Notes: a model not told the origin generated them from the letters alone. A DNA stretch of 64,000 nt from Pararge aegeria (GCF_905163445.1 NC_053196.1:10999501-11063500), one strand, 5' to 3'; shown: positions 22,290 through 33,319, numbered from the stretch's first letter. Numbers and translations are program-made.

Positions 22290-23734
22290 GTGAGTTGTCC
22301 CCAGCGTTTTAGTGTTGATTAAACGTTAATTTGTGTTAGGTAAACGTTTTGCGCATAGTTCACAAGAGATTCGAAAGTATTTCAAGGCGATCGTGGTTCT
22401 TGGTGTTCTGACTTTGAATGAAATTGATTTTTATATATTTAAAGATAAACTGCCATTATTAAGATGTATAGTACCAGACCGTTAGTACTCATAATTACTA
22501 TACATATGGTTGTTGTAACAAAAGTTTAATAATTATCCTATTGACTAGACGTCATAATATAAATAGCATCCACTAATATCACTGTTGTTATATATAAGTA
22601 CCTACTTCATGTTTCAATTTCGTTATTGAGTTTCAGCTTGATAGCTCCTTCTTTATTTTTTATTTTTTTTTTCGGTGATAAACAACCTTATTAAAAAAAT
22701 TAAGCATCGGGTGAATAGCTAACGTTTAGGAACTTTCAACGATATTTAAATGCAATATGACTCGTAAGAAAAAAATTGCTTTTGTCAAATCATATTTTAT
22801 AATAACAGAATCATTTTTAATAGAAAGTTGTAACACTTTCTGTGAAAGCAAAATGTAAAACTGTATAGTATCGTTAATTGTATAATCGTGTTTTATATCA
22901 TATTTATGATTTTAATAGGTAATAAATTTAAGGTAAAAAAGCGTAGTAATCAGCCGGTTGCACGCTGGGTGAGCAAACCCAAGTAGGTAGGTAGGTAAAC
23001 GGTTAAAGTACTGGGTTTACTGAATCTTTATTACCATTTTTTCAATTATGACCTTTTTGTAACTAAGTATAACAAGGTAGAGGCCCTTTGAATGGTAGAA
23101 GGTTATCAACTTTTAAATTGAACATACGTACCTTTTTAGGCAAGTAGGTACCGAAGTATATACCTATGTACATACAGTATGGCAGTAATCATTTGAGTTA
23201 CGGTACGAACACCTGATTTTTTACGAGTAAGTAAAAATATATTATATAGGTATTAAATATCAAAATCTTAGTATTGAAATTATTCAATTTGACGTTTTCG
23301 TATCTTATTGTAATTTCTATTTTTGATTAGTATCTACTTTAACATTTACTATTTCTATCTATCGACGAAGAAGCGTAAGAATCTGAACGTTAGAATTTCC
23401 GTTTTTTAGTCAAGCTAACTAGTTCGAATCTTTTTGTTTCTTTATTATATTGGGAAACCAGAGTTGTAAACATATGTTTATGATAAATATAAAAAAAAAA
23501 GTAAACAATACCGTATATTTAAGTTTGAAACGACATTAAACAAATATAACTTATTAAGAATTAATTTATCTTTTTTATCGTACATAATTTGGAATGTTAC
23601 CTAAAGGAAATAATATATCTACTACTCCTAAAAATAACTTACCAAAATTAAACGTCTATATCTTTAGATTTATATCACAGAATAACAAAAAGATATTACA
23701 ATCGCAAATAAAAGCGTTGTGTTGATTTATTGTG
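22290..23734. other. AT-rich DNA, nothing recognised
   Basis: Only short low-complexity runs (for example aggtaggtaggta near 22985). No transposon ends were recognised. Confidence 0.45.
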
Positions 23735-23805
23735 CCCACCACACAATACATGTTTATTGGAGAAGCCTGGTCGGTCTATGCTCTAATACCGTTTCTTTTG
23801 TAGGA
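23735..23805 (+). repeat. Short tail-like remnant
   Basis: gcccaccacacaat, tggagaagcctggtcggtc and atgctctaatacc parallel the remnant at 18985-19060. Confidence 0.35.
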
Positions 23806-24354
23806 TCTAGAATAGGCATTATCATCTATATAATTCAATCGATCAAATTATTTAATTCGGTCTATTATAGCATTTTCTATTTGACTTATTAATCCTTACA
23901 AGATATATATATTCCTTGACACTTTTAGCTAGTAGTTTAAAATAAAAAAGTGGGTAAACTTGCAAGGGGAAACCGATAGATGGTTGATTAATTAGTTAAT
24001 AAGTAATGAAACCAGCAATCACGTAAAAAATATATAACAAGGAATCTAGATTAGCAGACAATGCTATAATTATAATAACACAATCAATGAATAATATTGT
24101 AATGACGTAGGAACGTATGCAGATGCATCAAGATTCAATTTAATTACTAACTTGGGAAGCTTCATTTTCATTCTTCGTTTTATATCTATCTTGATTCAGA
24201 CTAGGAAGTTGAAACCGGAAGCCAAATACCAAATACCTTTCGGAGGATAAATGCCAATAGTAGAATATATTCACAAACCTTGGATAGATTTAAAATAAAT
24301 TTATTAGATCGAACTATTTATTTAACTATGAAAAAAATGCAACTAACTTGATAG
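23806..24354. other. AT-rich spacer
   Basis: Nothing recognised. Confidence 0.45.
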
Positions 24355-24495
24355 CAGTGGCGTGCACTAGGTTTCTTACCAGGGTATGCATACAGCAGGA
24401 AAGTTGCATAAAACGGCAAAAACTCTCCTACACGAGTTATATATCAATTTGACGGTAGGCAGTGTTTTTGCGCATGTCTGAAGTGCACGCCACTT
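24355..24495 (+). mobile_element. hAT-like MITE, copy 2
   Basis: A 141-bp element with TIRs CAGTGGCGTGCAC and GTGCACGCCACT(T). The interior ttaccagggtatgcatac is shared with copies 1 and 3. Flanks share cttgat on both sides (24347-24352 and 24493-24498), but the exact 8-bp duplication overlaps a mutated right TIR end. Confidence 0.75.
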
Positions 24496-25749
24496 GATCT
24501 ACCAGAAAGGCAAAGCTGTTAGCGTTATTTAACGTGTCAAGATTATTTACGGTTATGATATTATTTTGTTATATAAAATAATATTCATTAAGATCGTTAT
24601 ATGAAGGATAGCGTTTGATTTGTTATTTACGGATGATAATTTTAAATATAACTAATTAAAATAAACCTATTGTAATAAGATGTATTTTTTAGTTATTAAC
24701 TTCCTTATTCTTTAAAAACATTTTTGGGAGAGTGGAGGTCCAAACAATATCGATAATAACTTATACCAGATTATTTAATGAGTCCCGCGAGGCAAGCGAG
24801 ATATCAATGAATTACAAAATATCTGTTCGTTTATTTGCAATCGCAGTCGTGTTTTGTGAAATTGTGAAACAAGTTACAATATGAACGGAATCTTCTGTAG
24901 GCCATTGCCAAAGATATATGCCTATTTTGAATAACATTTTCATAACTTTACAAATAACAAAGGGAAGAGATGTTTCTTTATTCCGAACTCGGAGTAAAAT
25001 AGAGCACTGAAATTAGAGACTAAAGGCTGTAATTTACCACTGTTTAACAATTTTCGTAACCGCTCAAAATACAGGCTTCACTAAAAATACTTGCTGCTCA
25101 ATAAAACTGATACTTCTTCAACTACATGCTATATAGGTGCATTTGTTATATTATAGTCGCGTATATATTAAAATTAAGTTACAAATTTGCATAGCAACTG
25201 TGCACAGTATTTCAACTAGCATAAACGTAAAGCAGGACGATGTCATACAATTCTGAGTTCATTGGCAACGGTTGTTATTCCAGTAAAAATGGGAATAAAT
25301 AAAAAGATAAAATCTTTTGCATACTATTTATTAATAATCAGCTTAATGCTCTGGATTAATCCGTGCGTACACAGAACGTAGTACTTTTTCTACGTATTTT
25401 TTCCACCAGCACCACTTATTTACATAATACAAATAGGCATCTATATAGGTTTATGTAAAACAGATTTAGGACATAGGGACTTAGCATTCTTTTAAATGGA
25501 ATTCAACGCGTATAAAGCTAGTCCGTATTGTTCTAACTACTTGGATTATAAAATAATCAGACACTTTCAATTAAAAAATATCCTTTTAAAAAAGGATATA
25601 ATAAACTTGGAGGGCATTTTATCACCCTGACTTTTATATAAGATACAAATATTTTAAACCTTGGAAACCGTAATTAAATTACGTAAGACTTGTTAGCTTA
25701 ACAGGTAATTTAAAAAAATATATCAATATTTGTAACTAAAAATAAGTTA
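24496..25749. other. AT-rich spacer
   Basis: Nothing recognised, apart from a perfect 10-bp-arm hairpin atatcctttt/aaaaggatat near 25575-25605. Confidence 0.45.
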
Positions 25750-25830
25750 CTTAAATACTGCTTCATTTGTACCGTGGTATGTACGGATTTCGAGGTCCTG
25801 ATTTTGATACCGGGGTCTTGACAAAAGTTG
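25750..25830 (+). repeat. tRNA-like SINE head remnant
   Basis: tgcttcatttgtaccgtggt followed by ggatttcgaggtcctgattt and tgatacc resembles a tRNA-derived head with degenerate A and B boxes. An inverse copy of the same unit lies at 26560-26640. Confidence 0.4.
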
Positions 25831-26012
25831 CGTTAAGTTTATACAACGTGTAAATAGATCCATATTTACTATCTCTGAGACTTATCTGGAAAATCGTTAT
25901 AGTTTTTGGGTAAACTATTGCCCAAATCTGATCTCTTTCAGTAAGATATATCTTATACAGATGATAAATCAGATACAGCCCTAACATCACATGCAAAAGT
26001 AAAATTAATTTT

Positions 26013-26260
26013 ATCAGGTACGTGTCGCGTAGCTTAGGTACTATGCGCTTGACGGTATTTTATCTTCAATAGGGTTGTCATTAGTAAACACTTAGAATGT
26101 TTTGAATTAGTTTGTATGGAAAAATAAATATTGATTGAAAAATGAATTTGATTTAATATTTTTGCAGGGTGAAATATAAGTATGCACCCTTCGACATTAT
26201 TTCGTATATCGGTTACAAGTTGACATAAGGCGTAAGGAAATGAACCAAATAAACGTAAGT
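26013..26260 (+). repeat. Dispersed repeat F, copy 1
   Basis: Shares cgcgtagcttaggtactatg, agggttgtcat, agtaaacacttagaatg and tatggaaaaataaatat with 38277-38500. Probably an old DNA transposon or retroelement remnant. No ORF. Confidence 0.6.
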
Positions 26261-26559
26261 TAACGTATAGGTACGAAACTGTCGAAAGTTTATCCAAGTG
26301 TAATTTATAAAAGTCTGCTAAAGGCGATTTTTATGGAGCAGTAAAATTGCCATCCTGTTATTGTAGTAAATTATTGTTATTTAACCAATTACATTTGCAA
26401 TAGTTGGTAATAACATTAATTCGTTTTGAAGTTCAATAGTAAATCAACAGTTTAATCTCTTGGAGAACAAATTGACAGTATATCCAATAGTGTAACAACT
26501 CGAAGGTTGGTGCCGTTGTAAACATGTTTATTTCCTTACGCCTTGCTGGCACTGAGTTT

Positions 26560-26640
26560 TTCTTATAGATAGGTAATATATCGAAACCAGGATCTTGAAA
26601 TCCGTAGGTGGAGAAGCTTACCACTCTACAAATGAAGCAG
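26560..26640 (-). repeat. tRNA-like SINE head remnant
   Basis: Inverse of the unit at 25750-25830 (- strand: ctgcttcatttgtagagtgg, then ggatttcaagatcctggttt). Confidence 0.4.
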
Positions 26641-26989
26641 TTTAAGCACCCAATGGCAGAGTATCTTATTTATGGTAACCAAATTGTTTTTCTTTAAATT
26701 TACCTCTTTGGCTATAGTTATTTTGTTTTAGCCACGACTGTAACAACTCCAAGGTTGGGGCCGTTTTAAATAGGTTCATTTTATTATTAATATTTTTGAC
26801 AATTTACAAAACTTGTTATTAATTTCAACTCGAGATTATACCTTGTTAATGTCTTAAAATTTTCCATTTTAATTTAAATGCTTTCATAAGTATTTTTTTA
26901 AGTCAAGGTGAAAAATCAAGTTTGCCATTGAGTATGAAAATATCACAGTAAAATAACTGTTTGTATAGATAAATAATCAAATTGTATTG
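26641..26989. other. AT-rich spacer
   Basis: A repeat of taacaactc(g/c)aaggttgg occurs at about 26493 and 26741, suggesting a local duplication. Nothing else recognised. Confidence 0.4.
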
Positions 26990-27250
26990 TTACTACCCTG
27001 TGCTCGCGACTTTACCCGAGTTTATTTAGGTTTATATTAAAATCCTGCGGGGACCGTTTGTTTACCTGGGCTAAGAAGTCCTATATCAGTCACCGGGATC
27101 CAAGCTATATCAATCGGTGTAGTTGAGTTTAATTTGAAAGTGGATGCACTAATTCCATCAGGAACAGTTCTCGGGATAAAAATTATTCCAGCCAGCCTAT
27201 AGTTAAGTCCAACGTAAGTAACAAAAAAACAGACGCATCTCATTTAAAAT
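26990..27250 (-). repeat. Degenerate Helitron-type repeat
   Basis: Starts with accctgtgctcgcgacttta, resembling the - strand 3' region of Hel-3 copies, followed by atcctgcggggaccg and atcaatcggtgtagttg. No CTAG or TC ends are preserved. Confidence 0.4.
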
Positions 27251-27592
27251 ATTTGTATGAATGTGTTAAATAAAATGTCCTAATTATAAATGAATATAAT
27301 TAAAACATTTGTGTACCAAGACGATAATTAATTCCGTTTTGTTGGCAATTAAAGCATCAGCTACGTCATACGTCGGTGAAGAGATATAATAGATGCTTCT
27401 TCATCTTTGTTAGTGAAGGTCATGATCGTATTGTAAATTGTAATGCCATTGAACTATTGTAGCCGGAATAGAATGTATTTTGTCTTCAACCTGACTTTTT
27501 TGTCGCGTTATCACCAAGTACCGGCGTGATCTTTTTGCGTGTACACTGTACACCTTGATACCGGCACTTTAAACTATTTTCTTTGGTTTATC
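27251..27592. other. Spacer
   Basis: Nothing recognised. Confidence 0.4.
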
Positions 27593-27757
27593 GTCATCAT
27601 CATTACCAACTCGTTACCGGCCCACTACAAGGCACGGATCTCCTCTCAGAATGAGAAGGGTTTAGACCGTAGTTCACCCCACTTTCCCACTGCGGATTGG
27701 TGGCATGCAGGTTTCCTCGCGATATTTTCCTTCACGGTAATAGCAAGTGCCATTTTA
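27593..27757 (-). mobile_element. SINE-C, partial (first of two adjacent copies)
   Basis: tcatcatcattaccaactcg, ttaccggcccactacaagg, gatctcctctcagaatgaga, gcggattggtgg and tgcaggtttcctcgcgatat. It stops at gccattttagtt, before the head region. Confidence 0.75.
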
Positions 27758-27960
27758 GTTCATCATATAAACCCATTACCAACCCAACTACAGAGCACGG
27801 TTCTCCTCCCACAACGAGAAGCGTTTAGGCTAATTGGACGACTACTTGCTTAAATTAAAATCGCACATAACTACGAAAAGTTATAGGTGCGTGCCGGGGA
27901 TCGAACTTAATCCCCCCAAAAGGGAGCGGAACCTCTAAACATTAGGCTATCACCGCAACT
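27758..27960 (-). mobile_element. SINE-C, internally deleted (second adjacent copy)
   Basis: Restarts at catcatataaacccattacc, jumps from the cctcccacaacgagaag block to aatcgcacataactacg, and ends with the head. Read on the - strand, the head is gcggtgatagcctaatgttt and aagttcgatccccggcacgc. The two copies lie head to tail. Confidence 0.7.
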
Positions 27961-27997
27961 TCACCGCAATATTTGTTTCTCTCTTACTTGACTGCCT

Positions 27998-28065
27998 GAT
28001 TGGTCTAGTGGTTTTTATTATGGTTTATGAATTACGAGGTCAAGGGCTCGAGTCTGTAAATCTAC
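27998..28065 (+). repeat. tRNA-like SINE head remnant
   Basis: gattggtctagtggttttta (A-box-like) and cgaggtcaagggctcgagtc (B-box-like) in tRNA spacing. No recognisable body follows. Confidence 0.45.
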
Positions 28066-28502
28066 GTTTTAAATACATAATATATTTGGGGCTCATTGTT
28101 CAGTTTCTTCGCACGCAGCTCTAGTGAAAAGTGTTTCGTTTCATGAGGTTCGGGAACCTAAAAATTATGTAGGTACGAGTATAAGGCACACGTGCTGGTA
28201 CGCCTACGCAATGGTCACGTCAGTTGAGCTACTAAGTTGGGCAATGCATCGGAAGGCCGAATGGTTAACGTTACGCTCGTATGAATTTGTACGAGATGTA
28301 TAAATGGCGGTTATAATTTATCTCGCGATATTTTTAATAACTTTTTACCACTTTTTTACACATTTTTATAACTTTTTTTCTATGTATCAAGCTCCTAACA
28401 GTTAGTTTTAAAACTGTGTAAATTAAGACGATTTCTAAAGCAATTAAAGGATATCTTTTAACGATATAAGATACATTTTATGAATGGTTCGTTTTAGGTA
28501 AT
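28066..28502. other. Spacer with a possible dispersed unit
   Basis: ttgggcaatgcatcggaagg at about 28239 resembles ttgggaaatacttcggaagg at about 29504, suggesting an unassigned dispersed repeat. Otherwise nothing. Confidence 0.35.
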
Positions 28503-28548
28503 TAAGTTTTCATGATGTAGGCAAATAATTGAATTTGAATTTGAATAG
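28503..28548 (+). repeat. LINE tail end
   Basis: atgatgtaggcaaataattg followed by aatttgaatttgaat, the terminal pattern of LINE-A/B tails. Confidence 0.5.
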
Positions 28549-28614
28549 AGATCAGTCTATATCCATAGCTTAATAATAATTATATAAGCCTCTGTTCAGA
28601 CGCAGAGTTTTACA

Positions 28615-29137
28615 ATTTCAAACTTATATCAAACTAAGACATCGACAACTTATTCTATTTGCTCAATTTTAGTAAAGGCCTCCTCCATTTCTTTCCATTT
28701 ATTGTTTATGGCTTTCTTAGTCTATGTTTTCCCTGCTAAGGCTTTTATTTCGTCTTCCTTTTCCTATTTCTAAGGTACGAAAATAAAATAAATATTTTTG
28801 TTCTTTCACCTTTATCTTATTCTAGTTACGTCTTTTATTTCCGAACGTTTACCGATTGTTTTGTTACATATTCTGTCCGATTTCTTTATATTCAGCATGC
28901 TCCATTGCTGTGTGACAGGCAGTGGCGCGCACTTCATACATGCACAAAAACACTGCTTACCCTAAAATTATTGATACATGTCTCTTGTACGAGGAGAATC
29001 TTGACTATTAAAGCAATTTTCTGGCTATATGTATACCCTGGTAAGAAACCCAGTGCCCGCCACTGCTGACAGGTCTCCAGTTTCTTACTTTGCGCTTTTA
29101 TGAGTGCCCAAGTTTGGCAGCCATACATTAAATATAC
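28615..29137 (-). mobile_element. RTE-like LINE fragment split by a MITE
   Basis: The - strand from 29128 encodes MYGCQTWALIKAQSKKLETC, the conserved YGxQTW block after the RT of RTE-like LINEs. Beyond the MITE (28920-29065) the frame resumes in the direction of the usual downstream block. Nearer 28640-28760 it has KKAINNKWKEMEEAF-like coding. Several stops; dead copy. Its 5' edge touches SINE-B at 29138. Confidence 0.7.
28920..29065 (-). mobile_element. hAT-like MITE, copy 3
   Basis: A 146-bp element with termini CAGTGGCGCGCAC and GCCCGCCACTG, flanked by gtgacagg (28912-28919) and ctgacagg (29066-29073): a 7/8 match and thus an 8-bp target duplication. In inverse orientation to copies 1 and 2. 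Inserted in RTE LINE coding sequence. Confidence 0.8.
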
Positions 29138-29344
29138 TGCGTAGCTTGTGTTATGGGTACTAAGAAGACTGATGAATATTTTGTGGATAATATATATAAA
29201 TATTTATAATATACAAATAAACACCTAGACACTGAAAAACAATCATGTTCATCACACACACATTTTCCAGTTGTGGGAATCGAACCCACGGCCTTGGAAT
29301 CATTAAGCAGGGTCGCTGCCCACTGCCCCCCTCGGCCGTCGGCC
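29138..29344 (-). mobile_element. SINE-B, near full length
   Basis: On the - strand: head gacggccgaggggggcagtg, B box gggttcgattccc, then aaaatgtgtgtgtgatgaac, the AT-rich spacer, and acccataacacaagctacg at the 29138 end, where the tail is cut short. Confidence 0.8.
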
Positions 29345-29881
29345 ACGCGGCCTATACCTCGCAGGTATTCTAAAGTTTACACAGCCATTGTATAGTTTAA
29401 AATCCATTGCTTATTAAGACTATAATTGACTTGTCTATAACATTAAGGAGCCACGTGCAGTTTGTAATCAAGTCCAGCGAGCAGGCGCGCCGTGCGTTGC
29501 ATGGTTGGGAAATACTTCGGAAGGCCGACTGGTCCGCGCCGGTTCTTGACTCCCATCACTCGCGATCATCTTAAAACCATTTCTTATTTGTTAATTATCT
29601 ACTTACGTGTACACGTATAAACCAATAAGGAGATATGGAGTGTTTACCAACAAAATGCTGCTTGGCAACTAATGACACGCAGATGTTATAAACCTATTCA
29701 GACATGTTCACATTAGTTTTAAGAAAACCTGAAATAAATTAATCAGACTTAGAAATATCAATACAATATTATCTATAATTATCTATAAATTACAGAATTC
29801 AGCATATTTATTTTCATTGACACTTGCATTTAGACAGTTATTATGTTAAGTAGGTGCCATAATAAATACAAAAATATATTA
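29345..29881. other. Spacer
   Basis: Contains cggaaggccgactggtccgc near 29520, discussed with the unit at 28239. Otherwise unassigned AT-rich DNA. Confidence 0.4.
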
Positions 29882-29956
29882 AAAGACGAAATAAAAGCCT
29901 TAGCAGGGAAAACATAGACTAAGAAAGCCATAAACAATAAATAAAAAGAAATGTCA
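29882..29956 (+). repeat. RTE LINE piece, inverse of 28694-28760
   Basis: acgaaataaaagccttagca, gggaaaacatagactaagaa and agccataaacaataaat are the reverse complement of the stretch at 28694-28760 with few differences. Confidence 0.8.
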
Positions 29957-30256
29957 AAAATAATAATGTATCAAGAAAATTTATAAACCAACGTCTGGAA
30001 AACTTCTGTCTTAATTTCTTAACTTATTTATAATTAAAGAAACGTGATGTGAAATTGAATTTCTAGAGGACGCCCGCATCTTATTATTGCCGTTCTCAGT
30101 CTCGTATAATTACTATGTTTTATTCATTGCGTGATTATATCGCGTGCTTACTTTTCTGAGGGCAGTTTTCAAGTGCTTTAGGTAATCCTTTCCTACTTAA
30201 TCCTTTTAAACCTGGCTGCTTTATTCACTTTTATTTGTTTATACGAAACAACTATA
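29957..30256. other. AT-rich spacer
   Basis: Nothing recognised. Confidence 0.4.
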
Positions 30257-30450
30257 CTAGCCGTTCCCCTTTTTTGAAGTTATACTTCTTTTGGCGCGAT
30301 GGAGTAAAGTGATCTACGACACCTGAATTCTACATCGCAAAGTTAATTCTAGGTGGCATGAAAATCGATAACTATGTTCAAGCTGTATATTCTACTATTT
30401 TTATATTTGGAACACGTATTTCGTAACAGTACAAACAGTGTGACTAAATA
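30257..30450 (-). repeat. Helitron-like remnant
   Basis: CTAG at 30257-30260 is preceded by A on the + strand (T on the - strand). It is followed by ccgttcccc and gaagttatacttcttttggc, a repeat phrase I associate with Lepidoptera. The 5' end is not recognisable. Confidence 0.35.
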
Positions 30451-30589
30451 AATATTATTACGTTAATAAAATCTTTTTTATTGAAATAAAATCTTTTTGA
30501 TTAATTTTAATATTTATCGTTAAACACTACTGCATTTTAGTTATTTTTTTTCCATACGCCAAAGAAGTACAACTTCTAACGCGTGTACA

Positions 30590-30870
30590 TAAGTACACCC
30601 ACGCTTTTTTTTTTTTAAACAGAAAATTCCTGAAGCATACCACTCCGTTAGGGGAGACGGACTGGGACTTGCACCCACTAAAAACTCCGAGTGTCCCTTG
30701 ACAGACCTGTAAGTGACAGTACGGGATTCACTTGCGTGTTCACCGCACTTTCGCCAAGGTTTTGACCCCCAATGCATGGCGGTTCCCATCGTTGATGCCT
30801 GGTCATTGCTGAATCCTCCAGGTAGCCGTACGCTACACGGCACGCCGCCTTCTCAGGCCTGTCAATAGTC
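30590..30870 (-). repeat. Retroelement-like GC-balanced repeat
   Basis: The - strand has gtgaacacgcaagtgaatcc and gaggattcagcaatgaccag, with an A-rich end at about 30600. Much more GC-balanced than its surroundings. The short open frame has no family signature. Confidence 0.35.
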
Positions 30871-31324
30871 GGGTGACAAACTTAATATTAGCCGTTCACT
30901 CGCTTTAACTATGGTTCGTAACGAGATGTTAGATAATTTATTAAAGAATGCCACGCGGGTACTCATTTAAATTAATTTTTTTTCATGCCCCTAAATTACT
31001 CGTAGGTACGTTCAATATAAACAATGTTTTTTTTTTTAATTAGATTGTCTTAATAATAAAAACTTTTTTTAAGGTTTAATGTTTTATACCGTATACCTAC
31101 CTGATAATGATGAGTGAAAATCAAATTTGAATTTTTAAAATTCTTTCCTTATAATGCCTTATTTATAATGGCAATATTAAATATGATGTGGCCCTGACTA
31201 CCCCGCTACCATATATCGCTTGTTGTATTCAGTTTAATCTACTGTCTAGTCTACGGCAAAACAAGGTTATGCCATGCGCCTTCTGGTGCTTAAAGTTAAG
31301 CACCAATGAGTTGTTTTTTTTATA
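30871..31324. other. AT-rich spacer
   Basis: Nothing recognised. Confidence 0.4.
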
Positions 31325-31800
31325 GTAATACATAATAGCAACCCAAAGCAGATGGGCCGTCTGGCTATTTCGCAGGGCATACAAGGAAAATATCCTGCAA
31401 AGTGCCACCCTTCGTCCATGTACCTGGAGGGCTAACACAGGCAGGAGACAAAAATTACAGTTAATTAACGTGTCATCGGAGAAATTCACCTCCGTTTATT
31501 ATCAAACATGTATTATTTCCACTTGTGCGCCAATGCTCTGAAAGTCGATAAAGTTGTGGGAGAAGATACATTTTTATCCTTCCTCCGGGGAGATAATTGT
31601 CTCCTGCCCATGCTAGCCGTGCTGAGGCGTAGGTGATTAGCCTCTTGTCCCTAGGCTCATGTAGCCTGTAACTTCACCCGCACCCACGCCCTTCAGATCG
31701 TACAGCATTACAACAATGCGGTTTACCGGCAGAAATAGCCAGGTCATAGTACTTACCCGGACTCTTTGTCACCAAAAGCTCTGCTTCTGCTAAATCGAAT
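31325..31800 (-). repeat. Repeat D copy interrupted by a MITE
   Basis: The left part 31325-31432 (gcagggcatacaaggaaaat, atgtacctggagg) and right part 31618-31800 (gctgaggcgtaggtgattag, cacgcccttcagatcg, aaaagctctgcttctgct) together match repeat D at 18410. The middle 31433-31617 is foreign. Confidence 0.65.
31433..31617. mobile_element. MITE G with long inverted termini
   Basis: The left end ggctaacacaggcaggagac and right end, read inversely, ggctagcatgggcaggagac are inverted repeats of about 20 bp with 4 differences. Their interiors also pair partly (aaaaatta against aattatct). Its right half recurs, inverted, at 32826-32940. Confidence 0.65.
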
Positions 31801-31889
31801 GAGTCTGTTAAATTTTGTATCTAGTTCTAGGACTAGGTCACAAATAGATCAAAAGGACATAGTCAAAAGTACACTAGTTTATGTAGATG

Positions 31890-32061
31890 CTAGATGTCCC
31901 CGCGCACTTCGTACCGCGGATAATGAATTTTTTTTATGAATGATATATTTTAATACTTGTTATCCTATTCCGGTCTAAGCGAAATCCAAAAAATCAAATA
32001 TCATAAAAATTGGTCCAGCCGTTCTTGAGTTATACGAGTAAATGGTAAACTAACACAACTT

Positions 32062-32094
<33 letters not shown>

Positions 32095-32096
32095 GA
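31890..32096 (-). mobile_element. Helitron (207 bp)
   Basis: The - strand 5' end TCTATATATATATATATATA is preceded by A. The 3' region has the hairpin ccgcg-gtacgaagtg-cgcgg followed by ggacat and CTAG (31890-31893). The base after CTAG is C instead of the expected T. The interior includes gaacggctggaccaattttt. The 5' end doubles as a (TA)n microsatellite (32070-32094). Confidence 0.75.
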
Positions 32097-32164
32097 TTAG
32101 GACGTAGTTATTATATTATATTTTAAAAATTTGTACCACCAGCAGTCTATTCTCCTCTTCTTTT

Positions 32165-32310
32165 TTTTCCTAATTCAAAGGTTGCCTGGCTAGAGATCGC
32201 TATTAAGCGGTATAGCCTGTTGTAGTCTACTTATTTCTTTATGTTTCTGTTTTTATTATATTTTCTATATGTTATTGTTGTGGTATACAAATAAAGAGTT
32301 TAATAGGCCA
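32165..32310 (+). mobile_element. LINE-C 3' tail
   Basis: caaaggttgcctggctagag, atcgctattaagcggtatag, then gtggtatacaaataaagag at the 3' end. The same tail as at 42650, 53590 and, inverted, 47673 and 54735. Confidence 0.75.
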
Positions 32311-32825
32311 CGGAAAAAATTTGGTCGCTGTAATATAATAAGTGTATGTTGGGTTTTTGTAAGAATTATTTCAAGGTAATAAATAAAATCATTGCATGAC
32401 TATGACCGGGGACCGTTGAGCACGACTAATTTGATTAGTCAAATTATGCTAAGTACTTAACGTGTGCATAACCCTGTCGTTTTGTATTATAATACTTTAA
32501 GTGAGATAAAGTTCCTTGAGACAAAGTGAAAAAGTTTTGACATACAAAATATCACGAAACGAAATATATCATTGTATTAAGAGCGCTATCTATATACCCA
32601 CCTACTGATATTTATCGACCAGAGAAGTTATTTTGTAACTAGATTAGTAAGCTAAAGAATTTAGTGTTTCTATCAAACAGCAATCCGATGAAATAAATAG
32701 GTTTTTATAACTTAATCAATCCAGTATATTAATGTGCTATATTTTGTTTGATTATGTTTATTAATCTGGAAAGTTTTTCAGATATTATACCGCCAATGTA
32801 CCTACTAACTGTAATTCTTAACCAA
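32311..32825. other. AT-rich spacer
   Basis: Nothing recognised; an open stretch near 32748-32825 has no family signature. Confidence 0.4.
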
Positions 32826-32940
32826 ATAGCACGGGTAGCATGGGCAGGAGACAAGTATATCCCCGGGGAAAGGTTAAAAATGTATCTTCTTCCACTGCTT
32901 TTTCAACTCTCAGAGCACTGGTGTACAAGTGGAAATAATA
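32826..32940 (+). mobile_element. MITE G half copy
   Basis: gggtagcatgggcaggagac, atgtatcttcttccac and agtggaaataata match the inverse of 31505-31617. The other half is missing and RTE-like sequence follows directly. Confidence 0.65.
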
Positions 32941-33180
32941 TCCAAATAATAACGATCTGCGTATACAATACAATAATGACTTCAGAGTATTTTTGAGGCT
33001 GCCGCGCTTCTACAGTGCAACAAAAATGTTTGAGAAACAGATCTGCATCAATGATGAGCAGAATACGCGGAAGCTCCAACAATATTTTAAAAATCCCTTT
33101 ATGGAGCACTGGGTTGGTACACACTCACTTACCAAGTGCTCAAGAGGGTACTTACCTTAATTAGGAGATTCCGAATTATT
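32941..33180 (+). mobile_element. RTE-like LINE fragment
   Basis: In one frame about 32967-33036 encodes NNDFRVFLRLPRFYSATKMF, a conserved C-terminal block of RTE-like LINEs, with cttaccaagtgctcaagagg nearby. Frameshifts break it. A shorter relative lies at 47149-47380. Confidence 0.6.
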
Positions 33181-33319
33181 TATTATTTATAGGTTTGGCC
33201 AATTTTAGTTTATAATATAGTAAATAAGATAATAGTTATTGCTGTAGCTATGGATTTTTATCTGAATTAATTTTATATTATTTTTATATTATTTTTATAT
33301 TATTATTATAATCGGGGGT

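Noticed and set aside
30541..30843. 100-codon - strand frame
   Set aside because: Lies in a GC-balanced retroelement-like repeat with an A-rich end; no domain seen.
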